From NCBI GenBank assembly GCA_042408445.1, contig JBHORC010000040.1, positions 62,001-126,000 of the forward strand: a stretch of 64,000 bases of DNA, written 5' to 3'. Position numbers and translations under genes: made by a program. The notes beneath the pieces were generated by a model. It saw only the letters and a program-made list of their open reading frames with translations. It was not told where the DNA came from and did not search any database. Positions 18,233-27,264 of this stretch are shown one piece after another; the first letter of the stretch is position 1; each line of letters begins with the position of its first letter. The DNA is from CF-46 sp042408445 (GTDB lineage Bacteria; Chloroflexota; Limnocylindria; Limnocylindrales; CSP1-4).

Positions 18233-20181
18233 GACGCCGACGGTGCGGGCACGGAGGGCGATGGCGCGGCGGACGGTGAGGCGGACGGCCGCGGGGTCCG
18301 TGCGGGCGGCGTCGCGGTCGGCCGTGGCGAGGTGCTTGCGTCCGGCGCGACCTCGCTCGTGCCGCCATCGTCCACGGTCACGGTCAGCCGCTGGTCGATC
18401 CCGGTCACCGTCGAGACCCAGGACGGCCACAGGTCCACCCGCACGTCGCCGTAGCGGGCGAGGGCGGACTGGGCGTCGGCCGCCGACTTGCCCTTGACGA
18501 GCGACCGGAGCTGGCCGGGATCGAGGATCGCGACGCGCTCGGCGCGAGCCGTTGCCTGGAACGTCACCTGCCCGTCCTCGCCGACGCTGCCCTCCCCCAC
18601 CTCAACGTCCACGGAGCCGTCGACGAGGCGGTGGTCCGCCCCGACCTTCGCCTTCAGCTCACCCTCGGCGATCGAGCGGACGGGGCTCGGATCGACGGCG
18701 ATGACGGTCCCCGTCGCGGTCAGCGAGAGGTCGAACGTGGGGACGGCCTGGCCGACGAGCGTCGTCGGGTCGACTGACGGCGTCGGATCGCCGAGCTCCG
18801 CCGTGTCCGGGAACAGCGTCGTGCCCGCCGGCGCTCCGGCACCATTCGCGATCGCGTCCTCGAAGCTCGACTGGAGCTGGGTCGTGAGCGCGGCAACCGC
18901 CTTGTCGACCTCCTCCTTCTGGATCTCGGGGGTCTCGGTCCGGACGCCGCCATCGGTCGGTGCGCCGTTGTTGACCTTCAGGTACGTCGGGTTCTCGGCC
19001 TGCGGGACGATCCGGATCGCGTTCGCCGGCACGTTGCCTTCGGGTCCGTCCTTGACCGCCTGGACCTGGACGCTCCGGCGCGACGGGATCACGGACGGAA
19101 GGACGAACGTGCCGGCGGGGACCGTGACCGACGCGAGCGTCCGGAACTTGATCCCGCCCTCCGTCGCGACGATGCTCCCGCCGGGGATCGTGTTCGACGA
19201 GAGCGGGTTGTAGTTCTCGAAGGTCACCTGGCCCGTCGCCGGCGAGGACTCGACGTGCTTGCCGATTGTCGTGAACGTCTGGCTGGCCTGGACCGGCACC
19301 TCGATCGGGACAGCCGGCACGACGCTCCCGGCGGCATCGACCTCGGTCGCCTGGGGATCGGCCCGGACGGTCAGCTCGACCGTGATCGGCTCGCGGCGGG
19401 GGGTCACCGCGATCGTCGCCGCGGGCAGGAACAGGTAGGCCGCCACCGCCAGCACGACGACCGCGAGCCCGGCGAGACCGAGGACGGCGATCACCGGTCC
19501 TCCGATGCGCCGTCGATCCGGCGCGACGCGGTCATCCTCGAGATCCAGGTCCACCTCGGTGTCGCGCTCGGGCATAGGTGCCGCGCGCGCGGCCGGACGC
19601 GGACGGGGCCTTCGGGTGGTCACGGGTCGCGGCAGTGACGTGGCCGTCCCCGCGAGTGGGTCGGCGGTCCCATCCGGGACGGTCATCCAGATCGTGTCGG
19701 CCGTCGGAGGCGCCGACGCGGCACCTCGGCCGACCGCGGCCACCGTCTCGCTGTCCGCGAGCGTCGCCGCCGGCTGGCGGGGCGAGCGGCGCTCCCCCGG
19801 CTCGTCGACGTCCCCCTCGTCGGGTGGCGGACCGGGCGGGACCGGCGCAACCCGCGGGCCGGCCGGCGAGGCGACCCCGTCCCGACGCTCCGCTGCCGCG
19901 CCACCCGACGACGCGGCGTCGTACTCACCGACCGACCCGAAGACCGGCAGGCCGGCGGATGCCGCCAGCGCCCGGGTCGCGGCGTCGCCGGCGATGATCG
20001 ACAGCCGGCGGTTGCTGACGACGGCCTCGCGGGAGAGCAGCCGGAAGTTCATCCGTGAGGTCGCGATCCGCGATCCGTACGGGACCACGAGACCCACGCG
20101 CGGCGTCGCCGAGCCGCGGATCCGCGCCGCTGCCGAGGTGATCTCGTCGTCGGCGTCGAGGTAGATGATGCCCGCTGCCAT
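18229..20181 (-). CDS. Large single-span membrane protein resembling baseplate-J/gp47-type proteins
   Basis: The protein has 650 residues. An N-terminal Rossmann-like piece (1-90: YLDADDEITSAAARIR, then LSIIAGDAATRALAASAGLPVFGS) resembles the nucleotide-level sensor-like domain found in such proteins of Chloroflexota and CPR bacteria. A disordered acidic/proline linker follows. One transmembrane helix (about 228-253) leads to a beta-rich outer region with repeated Val/Thr/Pro strands (about 258-600), and a Ser/Pro/Thr tail ends the protein. The start is 12 nt after pilM. A membrane-spanning partner of the PilM-like ATPase is plausible. No phage genes accompany it, so a phage origin is unlikely. 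Confidence 0.7.
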   Translation of the reverse strand: MAAGIIYLDADDEITSAAARIRGSATPRVGLVVPYGSRIATSRMNFRLLSREAVVSNRRLSIIAGDAATRALAASAGLPVFGSVGEYDAASSGGAAAERRDGVASPAGPRVAPVPPGPPPDEGDVDEPGERRSPRQPAATLADSETVAAVGRGAASAPPTADTIWMTVPDGTADPLAGTATSLPRPVTTRRPRPRPAARAAPMPERDTEVDLDLEDDRVAPDRRRIGGPVIAVLGLAGLAVVVLAVAAYLFLPAATIAVTPRREPITVELTVRADPQATEVDAAGSVVPAVPIEVPVQASQTFTTIGKHVESSPATGQVTFENYNPLSSNTIPGGSIVATEGGIKFRTLASVTVPAGTFVLPSVIPSRRSVQVQAVKDGPEGNVPANAIRIVPQAENPTYLKVNNGAPTDGGVRTETPEIQKEEVDKAVAALTTQLQSSFEDAIANGAGAPAGTTLFPDTAELGDPTPSVDPTTLVGQAVPTFDLSLTATGTVIAVDPSPVRSIAEGELKAKVGADHRLVDGSVDVEVGEGSVGEDGQVTFQATARAERVAILDPGQLRSLVKGKSAADAQSALARYGDVRVDLWPSWVSTVTGIDQRLTVTVDDGGTSEVAPDASTSPRPTATPPARTPRPSASPSAAPSPSVPAPSAS

Positions 20182-20193
20182 GCCGCGGGAAGC

Positions 20194-21456
20194 CTAGACC
20201 TTCATCGCGCGAAGGACGCGGCGGAGCGCCGCGTCGACGGGGTCCTCGATCGTCTGGAGCTCGATCGCCTGGTAGGCGAGTCCGAGCGGGGTCACGTCCT
20301 GCTGGTCGACGAGGAGATCGGTCGAGTCGGAGATCGCCTCGATCTGGTCGGGTGCCATCACGACGACCTCAGGCGGGCGCGAGAAGGAGAGTCGCTGCCA
20401 GAACCGTTCGGCCTTCAGGGCGGCTTCGATCTCGGGGAGCCGCGAGCCTCCTCCGCACAGATAGATCCGGCCCGGCAGCAGGTCCCCTCCCCCGAGCTCC
20501 TCCATCACGAGCTCCACGCCGGCGGCCCACACCTCGACGTCCTCGCCGACGATCTCGGCGATCTCGTCGCGACGTTCGACCGGGAGGCCGCGGGCGTAGT
20601 CGACCTTCGCGGACTCCGCGCGCGGAAACGGCAGCTCCAGGCGATCAGCCAGGCTCTTCGTGAACGCGCGGCCACCGAGCGCAAACATCCGCGTCCCCTC
20701 GATCCCGCCCTGGCGAACGAGGGCGACGTCCGTCGTCCCGCCGCCGACGTCGACGAAGAGCGCACCGGCCTGGCGCACCTGATCGGATCCCAGGACGCGG
20801 GCGACGGCGTAGGGCTCGGCCACGATCTCGAGCAGCTCCAGGTCGAGCTGTGAGGCGACGCTCTGGAGCGCGCCGAGATGGACGAGCGGGGCAAACGCGT
20901 TGAAGATCCCGATCTTCACGTGGCGGCCCTGGAAGCCCACGGGATTCGTCAACGCGTAGCCGTCGATCGAGGCGCCGACGACCGCCGCGTGGACGAGGCG
21001 GACGTCGACATTCGGCAGGCCCGTCTCCCACGTGATCGACCGCTCCGCCTCCCGGAGCGCCTCGCGCTGGACGGAGTCGATCAGCTTCTGGAGCTCGGCC
21101 TCCGTGATCGGCTGGTCCGGACGCTTGCGCTCCAGGCTGTGCGTCGTCGTGAAGCCCTTCACGAGCTCGCCGGCGATCCCGATCACGACCTGCGTCGGCC
21201 GGAAGCCCGCCATCTCCTCGGCTTCCTGGAGCGCGACCGAGCAGTTGTCGACCACGGCCGCAATGTCCGCGACGGTCCCCGACGACATGTGGCTCAGGCC
21301 CTGGCGTTTCCGCCCCACGCCGCGGACGGTGCCGCGACCGTCCTCGCCGATCTCGAAGACGAGCGCTTTCGCAAACTCCGTGCCGATGTCCAGCGCCGTG
21401 CACGCGGCGAGCGAGGTGCCGCCCTCGCGCTGCCAGATCCGGCGGAGGAACGCCAC
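20194..21456 (-). CDS. pilM: PilM/FtsA-like actin-fold ATPase
   Basis: The 420-residue protein has the FtsA/PilM pattern: phosphate-1 loop ALDIGTEFAKALVF (21-34), an SHS2-like insert, phosphate-2 FVDVGGGTTDVALV and adenosine motif CGGGSRLPEIE. FtsA proper tethers FtsZ; PilM scaffolds type IV pilus inner-membrane complexes. No pilN/O/Q genes follow. The next gene encodes a large single-span membrane protein that may take the place of PilN/PilO. No C-terminal amphipathic FtsA helix is evident, so PilM-like is preferred over FtsA. It begins 3 nt after the alaS stop. Confidence 0.8.
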   Translation of the reverse strand: MAFLRRIWQREGGTSLAACTALDIGTEFAKALVFEIGEDGRGTVRGVGRKRQGLSHMSSGTVADIAAVVDNCSVALQEAEEMAGFRPTQVVIGIAGELVKGFTTTHSLERKRPDQPITEAELQKLIDSVQREALREAERSITWETGLPNVDVRLVHAAVVGASIDGYALTNPVGFQGRHVKIGIFNAFAPLVHLGALQSVASQLDLELLEIVAEPYAVARVLGSDQVRQAGALFVDVGGGTTDVALVRQGGIEGTRMFALGGRAFTKSLADRLELPFPRAESAKVDYARGLPVERRDEIAEIVGEDVEVWAAGVELVMEELGGGDLLPGRIYLCGGGSRLPEIEAALKAERFWQRLSFSRPPEVVVMAPDQIEAISDSTDLLVDQQDVTPLGLAYQAIELQTIEDPVDAALRRVLRAMKV

Positions 21457-21459
21457 CGT

Positions 21460-24282
21460 CTAGGCCGAGGTCGTCAGCCGGGACCGGACCGTGTCGAGGG
21501 CAGCCGCGAGACCGTCGCGCCGCGTGCCCTTGCCCTGGGCCATCTCCGGACGCCCTCCGCCGCGGCCGTCGATCGCGGCCACCGCCTCCCGGACCAGCTC
21601 GCCGGCGGCAAGCCCGCGGCCGACGAGATCCTCGCTGACCGTCACGAACAGCTGTGGCTCGTCCGCGTCCAGGCCGATCGCGACGACCCCCGAGCCGAGC
21701 ACCCCCCGCACGTCCTTCGCCACGCCCTTCACCTCGTCGATCGACGCGTAGGGCCCGGCGAACGTGACCAGACGGACACCCGGCGCGACCTCCTCGGCAC
21801 GCGCGGCCAGCTCGCCAGGCTTCGGCAACGTGCCCGCGGCCGCCGCCCCGGCCTTCAGCCGTCGCCGCGTCTCCCGCAGCTCGTCCTGGAGCGCGCGGAT
21901 CCGATCCGGCAGCGCATCCGGCGTCTGGGCGCCGGCCTCCTCGGCCGCCGCCGCGAGCGCGTCGGAACGGGAGCGCAGGTATGCATCCGCGCCGGCCCCG
22001 GTCAGGGCCTCGATCCGGCGCATCCCGGACCCGATCGACCGCTCCGCCGTGATCACGAAGCTCCCGATCTGCCCCGACGCGCGGCAGTGCGTGCCGCCAC
22101 AGAGCTCGTGGCTGTAGCCCTCGACCCGGACGGTGCGGACCCGATCGCCGTACTTCTCGTCGAAGAACGCGTCCGCTCCGGCGTCGATCGCCTCCTGCAT
22201 CGACATGATCCGCGGCGTCACCGTCCGGTCGTCGCGGATGACCGCCCGGACCTGGTCCTCGATCGTCCGGATCTCGTCCGTCGTGAGCGGCCGGTCGAAC
22301 GGGAAGTCGAACCGGAGACCGTCCGGCGTCACGAGCGAGCCCGCCTGTCGAGCCGCCTCACCCACGACGTTCCGAAGCGCACGGTGGAGGAGATGCGTCC
22401 CCGTGTGGTTGCGCATCGTGTGGGCCCGGCGGTCGGCGTCGACGATCGCGTCCAGCGTCTCCCCGACCCGGACGCGCCCGTGGAGCGTTCCGCGATGGAC
22501 GATCAACCCGCCGACGGGCTTCTGGGTGTCCTCGACCGCGAACACCGACGAGCCGCCGCCCGCCTCCCGCAGCTCGCCACGGTCGCCGACCTGGCCGCCA
22601 CCCTCCGCGTAGAACGGCGTGCGATCCAGCACGATCTCGGCGGCTCCCAGGCCGGTGAGGTCGTCGAACTCCATCCCGTCACGGACGATCGCGACGACGC
22701 GCCCGGGGGCGGTCGTCGTCTCGTAGCCCAGGAACTCCGTGTCGCCGGCCCGCGCCTGGATCGCCTGGTACAGGGTCGCGAGCTCCGCATGCAGCGCGAG
22801 CTCCGCCTTCTTCCCGGACCGGCTCCGCTCACGCTGCTTCGCCAGCGCCGCGTCGAACCCTTCCCGGTCGACCGCGACGCCGTACTCCGCAGCCAGCTCG
22901 ATCGTGAGGTCGATCGGAAAGCCGAAGGTGTCGTGCAGGCGGAACGCGAGGTCTCCCGGAACGCGCGGCGCGTCCGCCGGGAGGGTGTCCGGACGGCGAC
23001 CGATCCGGCGCTCGGCACCCTCGGCAAGCTCGACGAGCGCGGCCTCCAGCTGGCCCGTGCCCGCGTCCAGCGTGCGCGCGAACTGCGCCTCCTCGCGCTC
23101 GATCGCCGCCAGGATTGCGTCCTGACGCTCGACGAGGTACGGGTACGCATCGCGCATGATCTCGATGACGACGCGGCCCAGTTCCGCCATGAACGGCTCA
23201 CGGCGGCCCAGGATCCGGCCGTGACGCACGGCCCGGCGGAGGATCCGGCGGAGCACGTAGCCGCGGCCCTCGTTCGAGGGCAGCACGCCGTCGGCGATCA
23301 GGAAGACGACGGCCCGGGCATGGTCCGCGATGACCTGGTAGCTGAAGCGCTCCGCCTCGAATGCCTCCGGATCGTGGCCCATGAGCTCCCGCATCCGGGC
23401 GTGGATCGGGACGAAGAGGTCCGTGTCGAAGTTGCTCGGGACCTGCTGGAGCACGCTCGCCAGCCGCTCCAGGCTCATGCCGGTGTCGACGCTCTTGAAC
23501 GGCAGCGGCACGCGACCCGTGGGGCGCTGGTCGAACTCCATGAACACGAGGTTCCAGATCTCCAGCCAGCGCGGGCAGTTCTCGGAGTGGTCCGGGATGC
23601 ATTCCGGGCCTTCGGACAGCTCCACGCCGCGGTCGAAATGGATCTCGCTGCACGGCCCGCACGGTCCGGTGTCCGCCATGCGCCAGAAGTTGCTGTCGTC
23701 GCCGGCGTCGACGTCGCCCCAGACCGCCATCCGCTCCGGCGGGAGGCCGATCTCGTCGCGCCAGACCTGGCGGGCGACCTCGTCGTCCTTGTAGGTCGTG
23801 GCAGCGAGCCGTTCCGGCGGGATCCCCATGTCCCGCGTCAGGAAGTCCCACGCGTACTGGATCGCGTCGCGCTTGAAGTAGTCGCCGAAGCTCCAGTTGC
23901 CGAGCATCTCGAAGAAGGTGTTGTGACGGGTCGTCCGCCCGACCTCCTCGAAGTCGTTGTGCTTGCCGGAGACGCGCAGCACCCGCTGGTAGTCGACCGC
24001 CCGGGTGTAATCGCGCTTCTCGACACCGGTCAGGACGTCCTTGAACTGGACCATGCCGGAGTTCGTGAAGAGCAACGTGGCATCACCGGCGGGGACGAGG
24101 CTCGCGCTCGGGACCGGCGTGTGACGGCGTTCGGCGAAGAACTCGACAAAGCGGCGCCGGATCTCCGCCGCGGGGAGCGGCTTGATCCGCGGATCGTGCT
24201 CGACGGCGGGGGGCGACACGGCCGCAATGGTACCGAACGGCACGCTGCCTCCCATGCGCGCCACGGCCGGCGCGGGCGTCAC
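21460..24282 (-). CDS. alaS: Alanyl-tRNA synthetase
   Basis: The 940-residue enzyme covers the class II catalytic core (FTNSGMVQFKD, HNTFFEMLGNWSFGDYFK), the editing domain with NHTGTHLLH and CGGTHC zinc-binding motifs, and the C-Ala domain. It charges tRNA-Ala and hydrolyses Ser/Gly-tRNA-Ala. The GTG at 24282 forms GTGA with the preceding small gene; an ATG at 24255 and a GTG at 24219 are alternatives, and the first 21 residues are poorly conserved in style. No T-box is present because the operon head is leaderless and lies two genes upstream. Confidence 0.96.
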   Translation of the reverse strand: MTPAPAVARMGGSVPFGTIAAVSPPAVEHDPRIKPLPAAEIRRRFVEFFAERRHTPVPSASLVPAGDATLLFTNSGMVQFKDVLTGVEKRDYTRAVDYQRVLRVSGKHNDFEEVGRTTRHNTFFEMLGNWSFGDYFKRDAIQYAWDFLTRDMGIPPERLAATTYKDDEVARQVWRDEIGLPPERMAVWGDVDAGDDSNFWRMADTGPCGPCSEIHFDRGVELSEGPECIPDHSENCPRWLEIWNLVFMEFDQRPTGRVPLPFKSVDTGMSLERLASVLQQVPSNFDTDLFVPIHARMRELMGHDPEAFEAERFSYQVIADHARAVVFLIADGVLPSNEGRGYVLRRILRRAVRHGRILGRREPFMAELGRVVIEIMRDAYPYLVERQDAILAAIEREEAQFARTLDAGTGQLEAALVELAEGAERRIGRRPDTLPADAPRVPGDLAFRLHDTFGFPIDLTIELAAEYGVAVDREGFDAALAKQRERSRSGKKAELALHAELATLYQAIQARAGDTEFLGYETTTAPGRVVAIVRDGMEFDDLTGLGAAEIVLDRTPFYAEGGGQVGDRGELREAGGGSSVFAVEDTQKPVGGLIVHRGTLHGRVRVGETLDAIVDADRRAHTMRNHTGTHLLHRALRNVVGEAARQAGSLVTPDGLRFDFPFDRPLTTDEIRTIEDQVRAVIRDDRTVTPRIMSMQEAIDAGADAFFDEKYGDRVRTVRVEGYSHELCGGTHCRASGQIGSFVITAERSIGSGMRRIEALTGAGADAYLRSRSDALAAAAEEAGAQTPDALPDRIRALQDELRETRRRLKAGAAAAGTLPKPGELAARAEEVAPGVRLVTFAGPYASIDEVKGVAKDVRGVLGSGVVAIGLDADEPQLFVTVSEDLVGRGLAAGELVREAVAAIDGRGGGRPEMAQGKGTRRDGLAAALDTVRSRLTTSA

Positions 24283-24545
24283 GCCCGAGGCGCATCTCCC
24301 GGCGGTTCGCCTGGTGGCAGGGTCTCGTCCGCGACGCCGACGGGGACGGCCGGAACCCCCCGGGCGTGCCGGCGCTGCCAGATCGTGGAACCGGCGATCG
24401 CGGCACCGACGAGCGCGCCGAGGGCGAGGCCGCGGGCGAAGGTCGAGGCGCGGACGTCGGTGTCGTCTCCGCCGCCCGCCGCGGGTCCGGCGACCGACCG
24501 GATCAGCGCCTCGAGCGGCGACGAGACGCGGACGGGATCCGTCAC
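24279..24545 (-). CDS. Small single-span membrane protein (88 aa) upstream of alaS
   Basis: The family is not recognised. The 88-residue product has a polar N-terminal half, one transmembrane helix (FARGLALGALVGAAIAG, about residues 36-55) and a Pro/Gly-rich tail. The GTG start overlaps the stop of the 94-aa gene (GTGA) and the stop overlaps the alaS GTG (GTGA), so three genes are translationally chained. The longer in-frame start would overlap the upstream gene heavily. Confidence 0.65.
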   Translation of the reverse strand: MTDPVRVSSPLEALIRSVAGPAAGGGDDTDVRASTFARGLALGALVGAAIAGSTIWQRRHARGVPAVPVGVADETLPPGEPPGDAPRA

Positions 24546-24826
24546 GAGCCGAGCCGCTCGCGGCGATTCGGGCCGAGCAGCGTCACGACCGAGACGAAGC
24601 CGATCCCGACCCACGCCAGGACGGACGCCGCGACGAGCCGGAAATCGCCGATCCGCAGGAGGTCGATGCCGAGCCGGGCCCCGATCGCGTCACCTGCCCA
24701 CGCCCCGAGGAACGCGGCGAGAAGGAGCAGCGCGAGCTGGCCGCCGCCGGAGCCGCGGATCAGCACGAACAGGGCGGTGTGGAAGATCCCGACGAGCAGC
24801 GCGAGCACGGGCGCCGGTCCGATCAC
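24542..24826 (-). CDS. Small membrane protein (94 aa), head of the alaS operon
   Basis: The product has 94 residues and about three hydrophobic helices (residues 5-18, 25-45 and 62-82), with a short basic end. No family is recognised. The GTG at 24826 is exactly 6 nt behind TATACT, so the mRNA is predicted to be leaderless and to begin with this gene. An upstream in-frame GTG at 24868 would lie in front of the promoter and is therefore rejected. Confidence 0.65.
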   Translation of the reverse strand: MIGPAPVLALLVGIFHTALFVLIRGSGGGQLALLLLAAFLGAWAGDAIGARLGIDLLRIGDFRLVAASVLAWVGIGFVSVVTLLGPNRRERLGS

Positions 24827-24832
24827 CCGGCG

Positions 24833-24838
24833 AGTATA
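24833..24838 (-). promoter_or_regulatory. -10 box heading the alaS-pepP operon
   Basis: TATACT on the minus strand ends 6 nt before the GTG of the 94-aa gene. It is the only promoter-like site seen before the 9.7-kb run that ends with pepP. Confidence 0.55.
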
Positions 24839-24905
24839 GGGACTGGCGGCGGCGCAGAAGCGGGCCACGGCGCCGGTGGCCGCCGGCCGGCCGAGCCCGC
24901 TGCGG

Positions 24906-26024
24906 TCAGGCAGCCCCGGCCGCCGCAGCCTCCCGTTCTATCCGGCCGCCGCCCAGAACGACATCGCCGTCGTACAGGACCGCCGCCTGGCCGGGCGCCG
25001 CGGCCCAGACCGGCGTGTCGGTCTCGACGATCCAGCGTCCGCCACGACGTCGCTCGCCGATGCCGGCCGGGCGGACCGTCGCCGGGACGAGCGGCGCGCG
25101 GTGCCGGATCCGGACCGACGCCCGGAACGGCCCGGGCTCCGGGCCGGCGTCGCCGACGAAGGTCACGCCGCCGAGGGCGACCGTCGTCGTCTCGAGGTCC
25201 TCGCGCCGGCCGAGCTGGATCGTGTTCGTCAGCGGATCGATCCGGCTGACGTAGCGCGGCGCGTCGGCGCTGATGCCGATCCCGCGTCGCTGCCCGACCG
25301 TGAAGCCGGCCGTCCCCGGGTGCGTCCCGACCGCGCGCCCGTCGACATCGAGGACCGCACCGGACGTGGGCGTCCAGCCCGCGCGCTCGCGGAGCGCGTC
25401 GCGGTAGTCGCCGCCCGGGACGAAGCAGATCTCCTGGCTCTCGGGCTTGTCCGCCGTCGCCAGACCGAGCGACCGGGCCACGGCCCGGACCTCGGGCTTC
25501 GTCAGCTCGCCGAGCGGAAACCGGGCGTGCTCGAGCTGGTCCTGGCGCAGCCCGTAGAGGAAGTAGCTCTGGTCCTTGTCGTCGTCGCGGGCGCGGAGCA
25601 GCCGCGGGCGGCCATCCGGCCCGATGTCGCGGCGGGCATAGTGCCCGGTCGCGACCGCCTCGCATTCGTACAGGTGCCGCGCGCGGCCGAGCAGCGCGCC
25701 GAACTTCACGTAGGTGTTGCAGTCGACACAGGGACTCGGCGTCCGGCCGTCCAGGTACGCGGTCAGGAACGGCTGGAGGACGCCGGCATCGAACTCACGC
25801 TCCAGGTTCATCACGTAGAACGGAATGTCGAGCTGCGCCGCGACCCGCCGGGCATCGTCGGCGGCATCCAGCGAGCAGCAGCTCTTCTTGAACTCCGAGT
25901 AGGTGTCGGCGACGTCGTGGAGCCGCATCCAGACGCCCACGACCTCGTGCCCCTGGCTCCGGAGCAGCGCCGCCGCGACCGACGAGTCGACGCCGCCGGA
26001 CATCGCGGCGAGGATCCGGGTCAC
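24906..26024 (-). CDS. mnmA: tRNA-specific 2-thiouridylase MnmA
   Basis: The 372-residue enzyme has the PP-loop SGGVDSS (9-15), the catalytic cysteines Cys99 (TPSPCVDCNTYVKF) and Cys200 (SQEICFVP), and GHYARR. It thiolates U34 of tRNA-Lys/Glu/Gln with sulfur relayed from a cysteine desulfurase. The GTG at 26024 forms GTGA with the stop of the desulfurase gene, so donor and user of sulfur are co-translated. Length and domain order are normal. Confidence 0.96.
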   Translation of the reverse strand: MTRILAAMSGGVDSSVAAALLRSQGHEVVGVWMRLHDVADTYSEFKKSCCSLDAADDARRVAAQLDIPFYVMNLEREFDAGVLQPFLTAYLDGRTPSPCVDCNTYVKFGALLGRARHLYECEAVATGHYARRDIGPDGRPRLLRARDDDKDQSYFLYGLRQDQLEHARFPLGELTKPEVRAVARSLGLATADKPESQEICFVPGGDYRDALRERAGWTPTSGAVLDVDGRAVGTHPGTAGFTVGQRRGIGISADAPRYVSRIDPLTNTIQLGRREDLETTTVALGGVTFVGDAGPEPGPFRASVRIRHRAPLVPATVRPAGIGERRRGGRWIVETDTPVWAAAPGQAAVLYDGDVVLGGGRIEREAAAAGAA

Positions 26025-27205
26025 GCCGGCAGCCCCTGACCCAGCGGATCCGACGCAACGGCGGCGGCACCGATCCGCATCGAGGCGAGGACGCCCGGGA
26101 TGATGGCGGCCGCCTGGTCGATCTCGGCCTCGGTCGTCGTCCGGCCGAGCGTCAGGCGGAGCGCGCCGCGGGCCTCCTCCTCCGGGTAGCCCATCGCGGT
26201 GAGGACGTGCGACACCTCGGTCGAGCCGCTCGTGCACGCGGAACCCACCGACGCTGCGATCCCGTGGAGGTCGAGCGACATGGCCACCGCGGTGCCGTCC
26301 GTGTCGCGGGCGATCAGCGAGAGGTGGCCGGGGAGGCGCTCGGTCGGGTGGCCGGTCAGCTCGACGCTGTCGACCGCCAGCGCCGCCTTCTGGAGTCGCT
26401 CCCGGAGCCGCCGAAGCCGCTTCGCCGTCTCCGCCCGCTCGGCCCGAGCGAGATCGAAGGCGCTCGCCATCCCGACGGCCCCGGCCACGTTCTCGGTCCC
26501 GCCGCGGCGGTGGCGCTCCTGCGACCCGCCCTGCTGCTGCGCGAGGATATGGGTGCCGTGGCGGAGGTACATCGCGCCGACGCCCTTCGGTCCCTCGAGC
26601 TTGTGGGCGCTCATCGCGAGCAGGTCCACGCCGAGCGCCTCGACGTCGATCTCGAGATGCGGCGCCGCCTGGACCGCGTCGACCGCGAACAGGACGCCCT
26701 TGTGGGCGTGGATGCGTTCGGCGATCTCCGCGATGGGCTGGATCGTTCCCACCTCGTTGTTCGCGAACATGATCGAGACGAGGATGGTCTTGTCGGTGAT
26801 CGCGGCATCGACCTGGTCCGGGTCGACGCGACCGTACCGATCGACCGGCAGCTCGACCACCTCGAAGCCGAACTTCTCGAGGTGCCGAAGCGTGTGACCG
26901 ACGGCGTGGTGCTCCACCGCCGAGGTCACGATCCGGTGGCCGTGCGCCTTTCCCGCCCACGCGGCGCCCTTCAGCCCGAGGTTGAGGGCCTCGGTGCCGC
27001 CGGATGTCAGGACGATCTCCCTGGCCTCGGCCCCGATCCCCTTCGCGATCCGCTCGTGGGCCTCGTCGAGGGCGGCACGGGCCTGGCGTCCGAACGCATG
27101 GGACGACGAGGCGTTGCCGAACGCCTCGGTCAGGAACGGCAGCATCGCCTCGAGAACCTCCGCCCGGAGCGGCGTCGTCGCGGCGTGGTCGAGGTAGATC
27201 GCCAT
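26021..27205 (-). CDS. iscS: Cysteine desulfurase (NifS/IscS family)
   Basis: The 394-residue PLP enzyme removes sulfur from cysteine as an enzyme persulfide. Lys202 (MSAHKLEGPKG) is the PLP Schiff-base residue, Cys324 (GSACTSGSTEVSH) accepts sulfur, and VEHHAV (98-103) lines the cofactor. The ACTSGS form of the active-site loop is of the group I type. It feeds the coupled mnmA; no Fe-S scaffold gene is adjacent. A TACAAT box 10 nt before the ATG suggests an almost leaderless mRNA. Confidence 0.95.
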   Translation of the reverse strand: MAIYLDHAATTPLRAEVLEAMLPFLTEAFGNASSSHAFGRQARAALDEAHERIAKGIGAEAREIVLTSGGTEALNLGLKGAAWAGKAHGHRIVTSAVEHHAVGHTLRHLEKFGFEVVELPVDRYGRVDPDQVDAAITDKTILVSIMFANNEVGTIQPIAEIAERIHAHKGVLFAVDAVQAAPHLEIDVEALGVDLLAMSAHKLEGPKGVGAMYLRHGTHILAQQQGGSQERHRRGGTENVAGAVGMASAFDLARAERAETAKRLRRLRERLQKAALAVDSVELTGHPTERLPGHLSLIARDTDGTAVAMSLDLHGIAASVGSACTSGSTEVSHVLTAMGYPEEEARGALRLTLGRTTTEAEIDQAAAIIPGVLASMRIGAAAVASDPLGQGLPA

Positions 27206-27215
27206 CTGGCGGCCG

Positions 27216-27221
27216 ATTGTA
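27216..27221 (-). promoter_or_regulatory. -10 box of the cysteine desulfurase-mnmA operon
   Basis: TACAAT on the minus strand ends 10 nt before the ATG at 27205. A leader of at most a few nucleotides is expected. Confidence 0.5.
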
Positions 27222-27252
27222 CGCCGGGCGCTCGGTGCCTCCTCGCGAGGCG

Positions 27253-27258
27253 GATACT
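27253..27258 (+). promoter_or_regulatory. -10 box of leaderless alkA-like gene
   Basis: GATACT on the plus strand ends 6 nt before the GTG at 27265. The facing minus-strand box for the desulfurase is 31 nt away, so this is a compact divergent promoter. Confidence 0.5.
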
Positions 27259-27264
27259 CGCGAC

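Noticed and set aside
18229..20181. Prophage remnant because of baseplate-J similarity
   Set aside because: No other phage gene, integrase hot spot or att-like repeat is nearby, and the gene is chained into a conserved housekeeping operon.
20878..25254. 1458-codon plus-strand open frame
   Set aside because: It is antisense to alaS, mnmA and pilM, is dominated by Arg/Asp/Pro/Leu, and shows no domain. It is a by-product of high third-position GC in the minus-strand genes.
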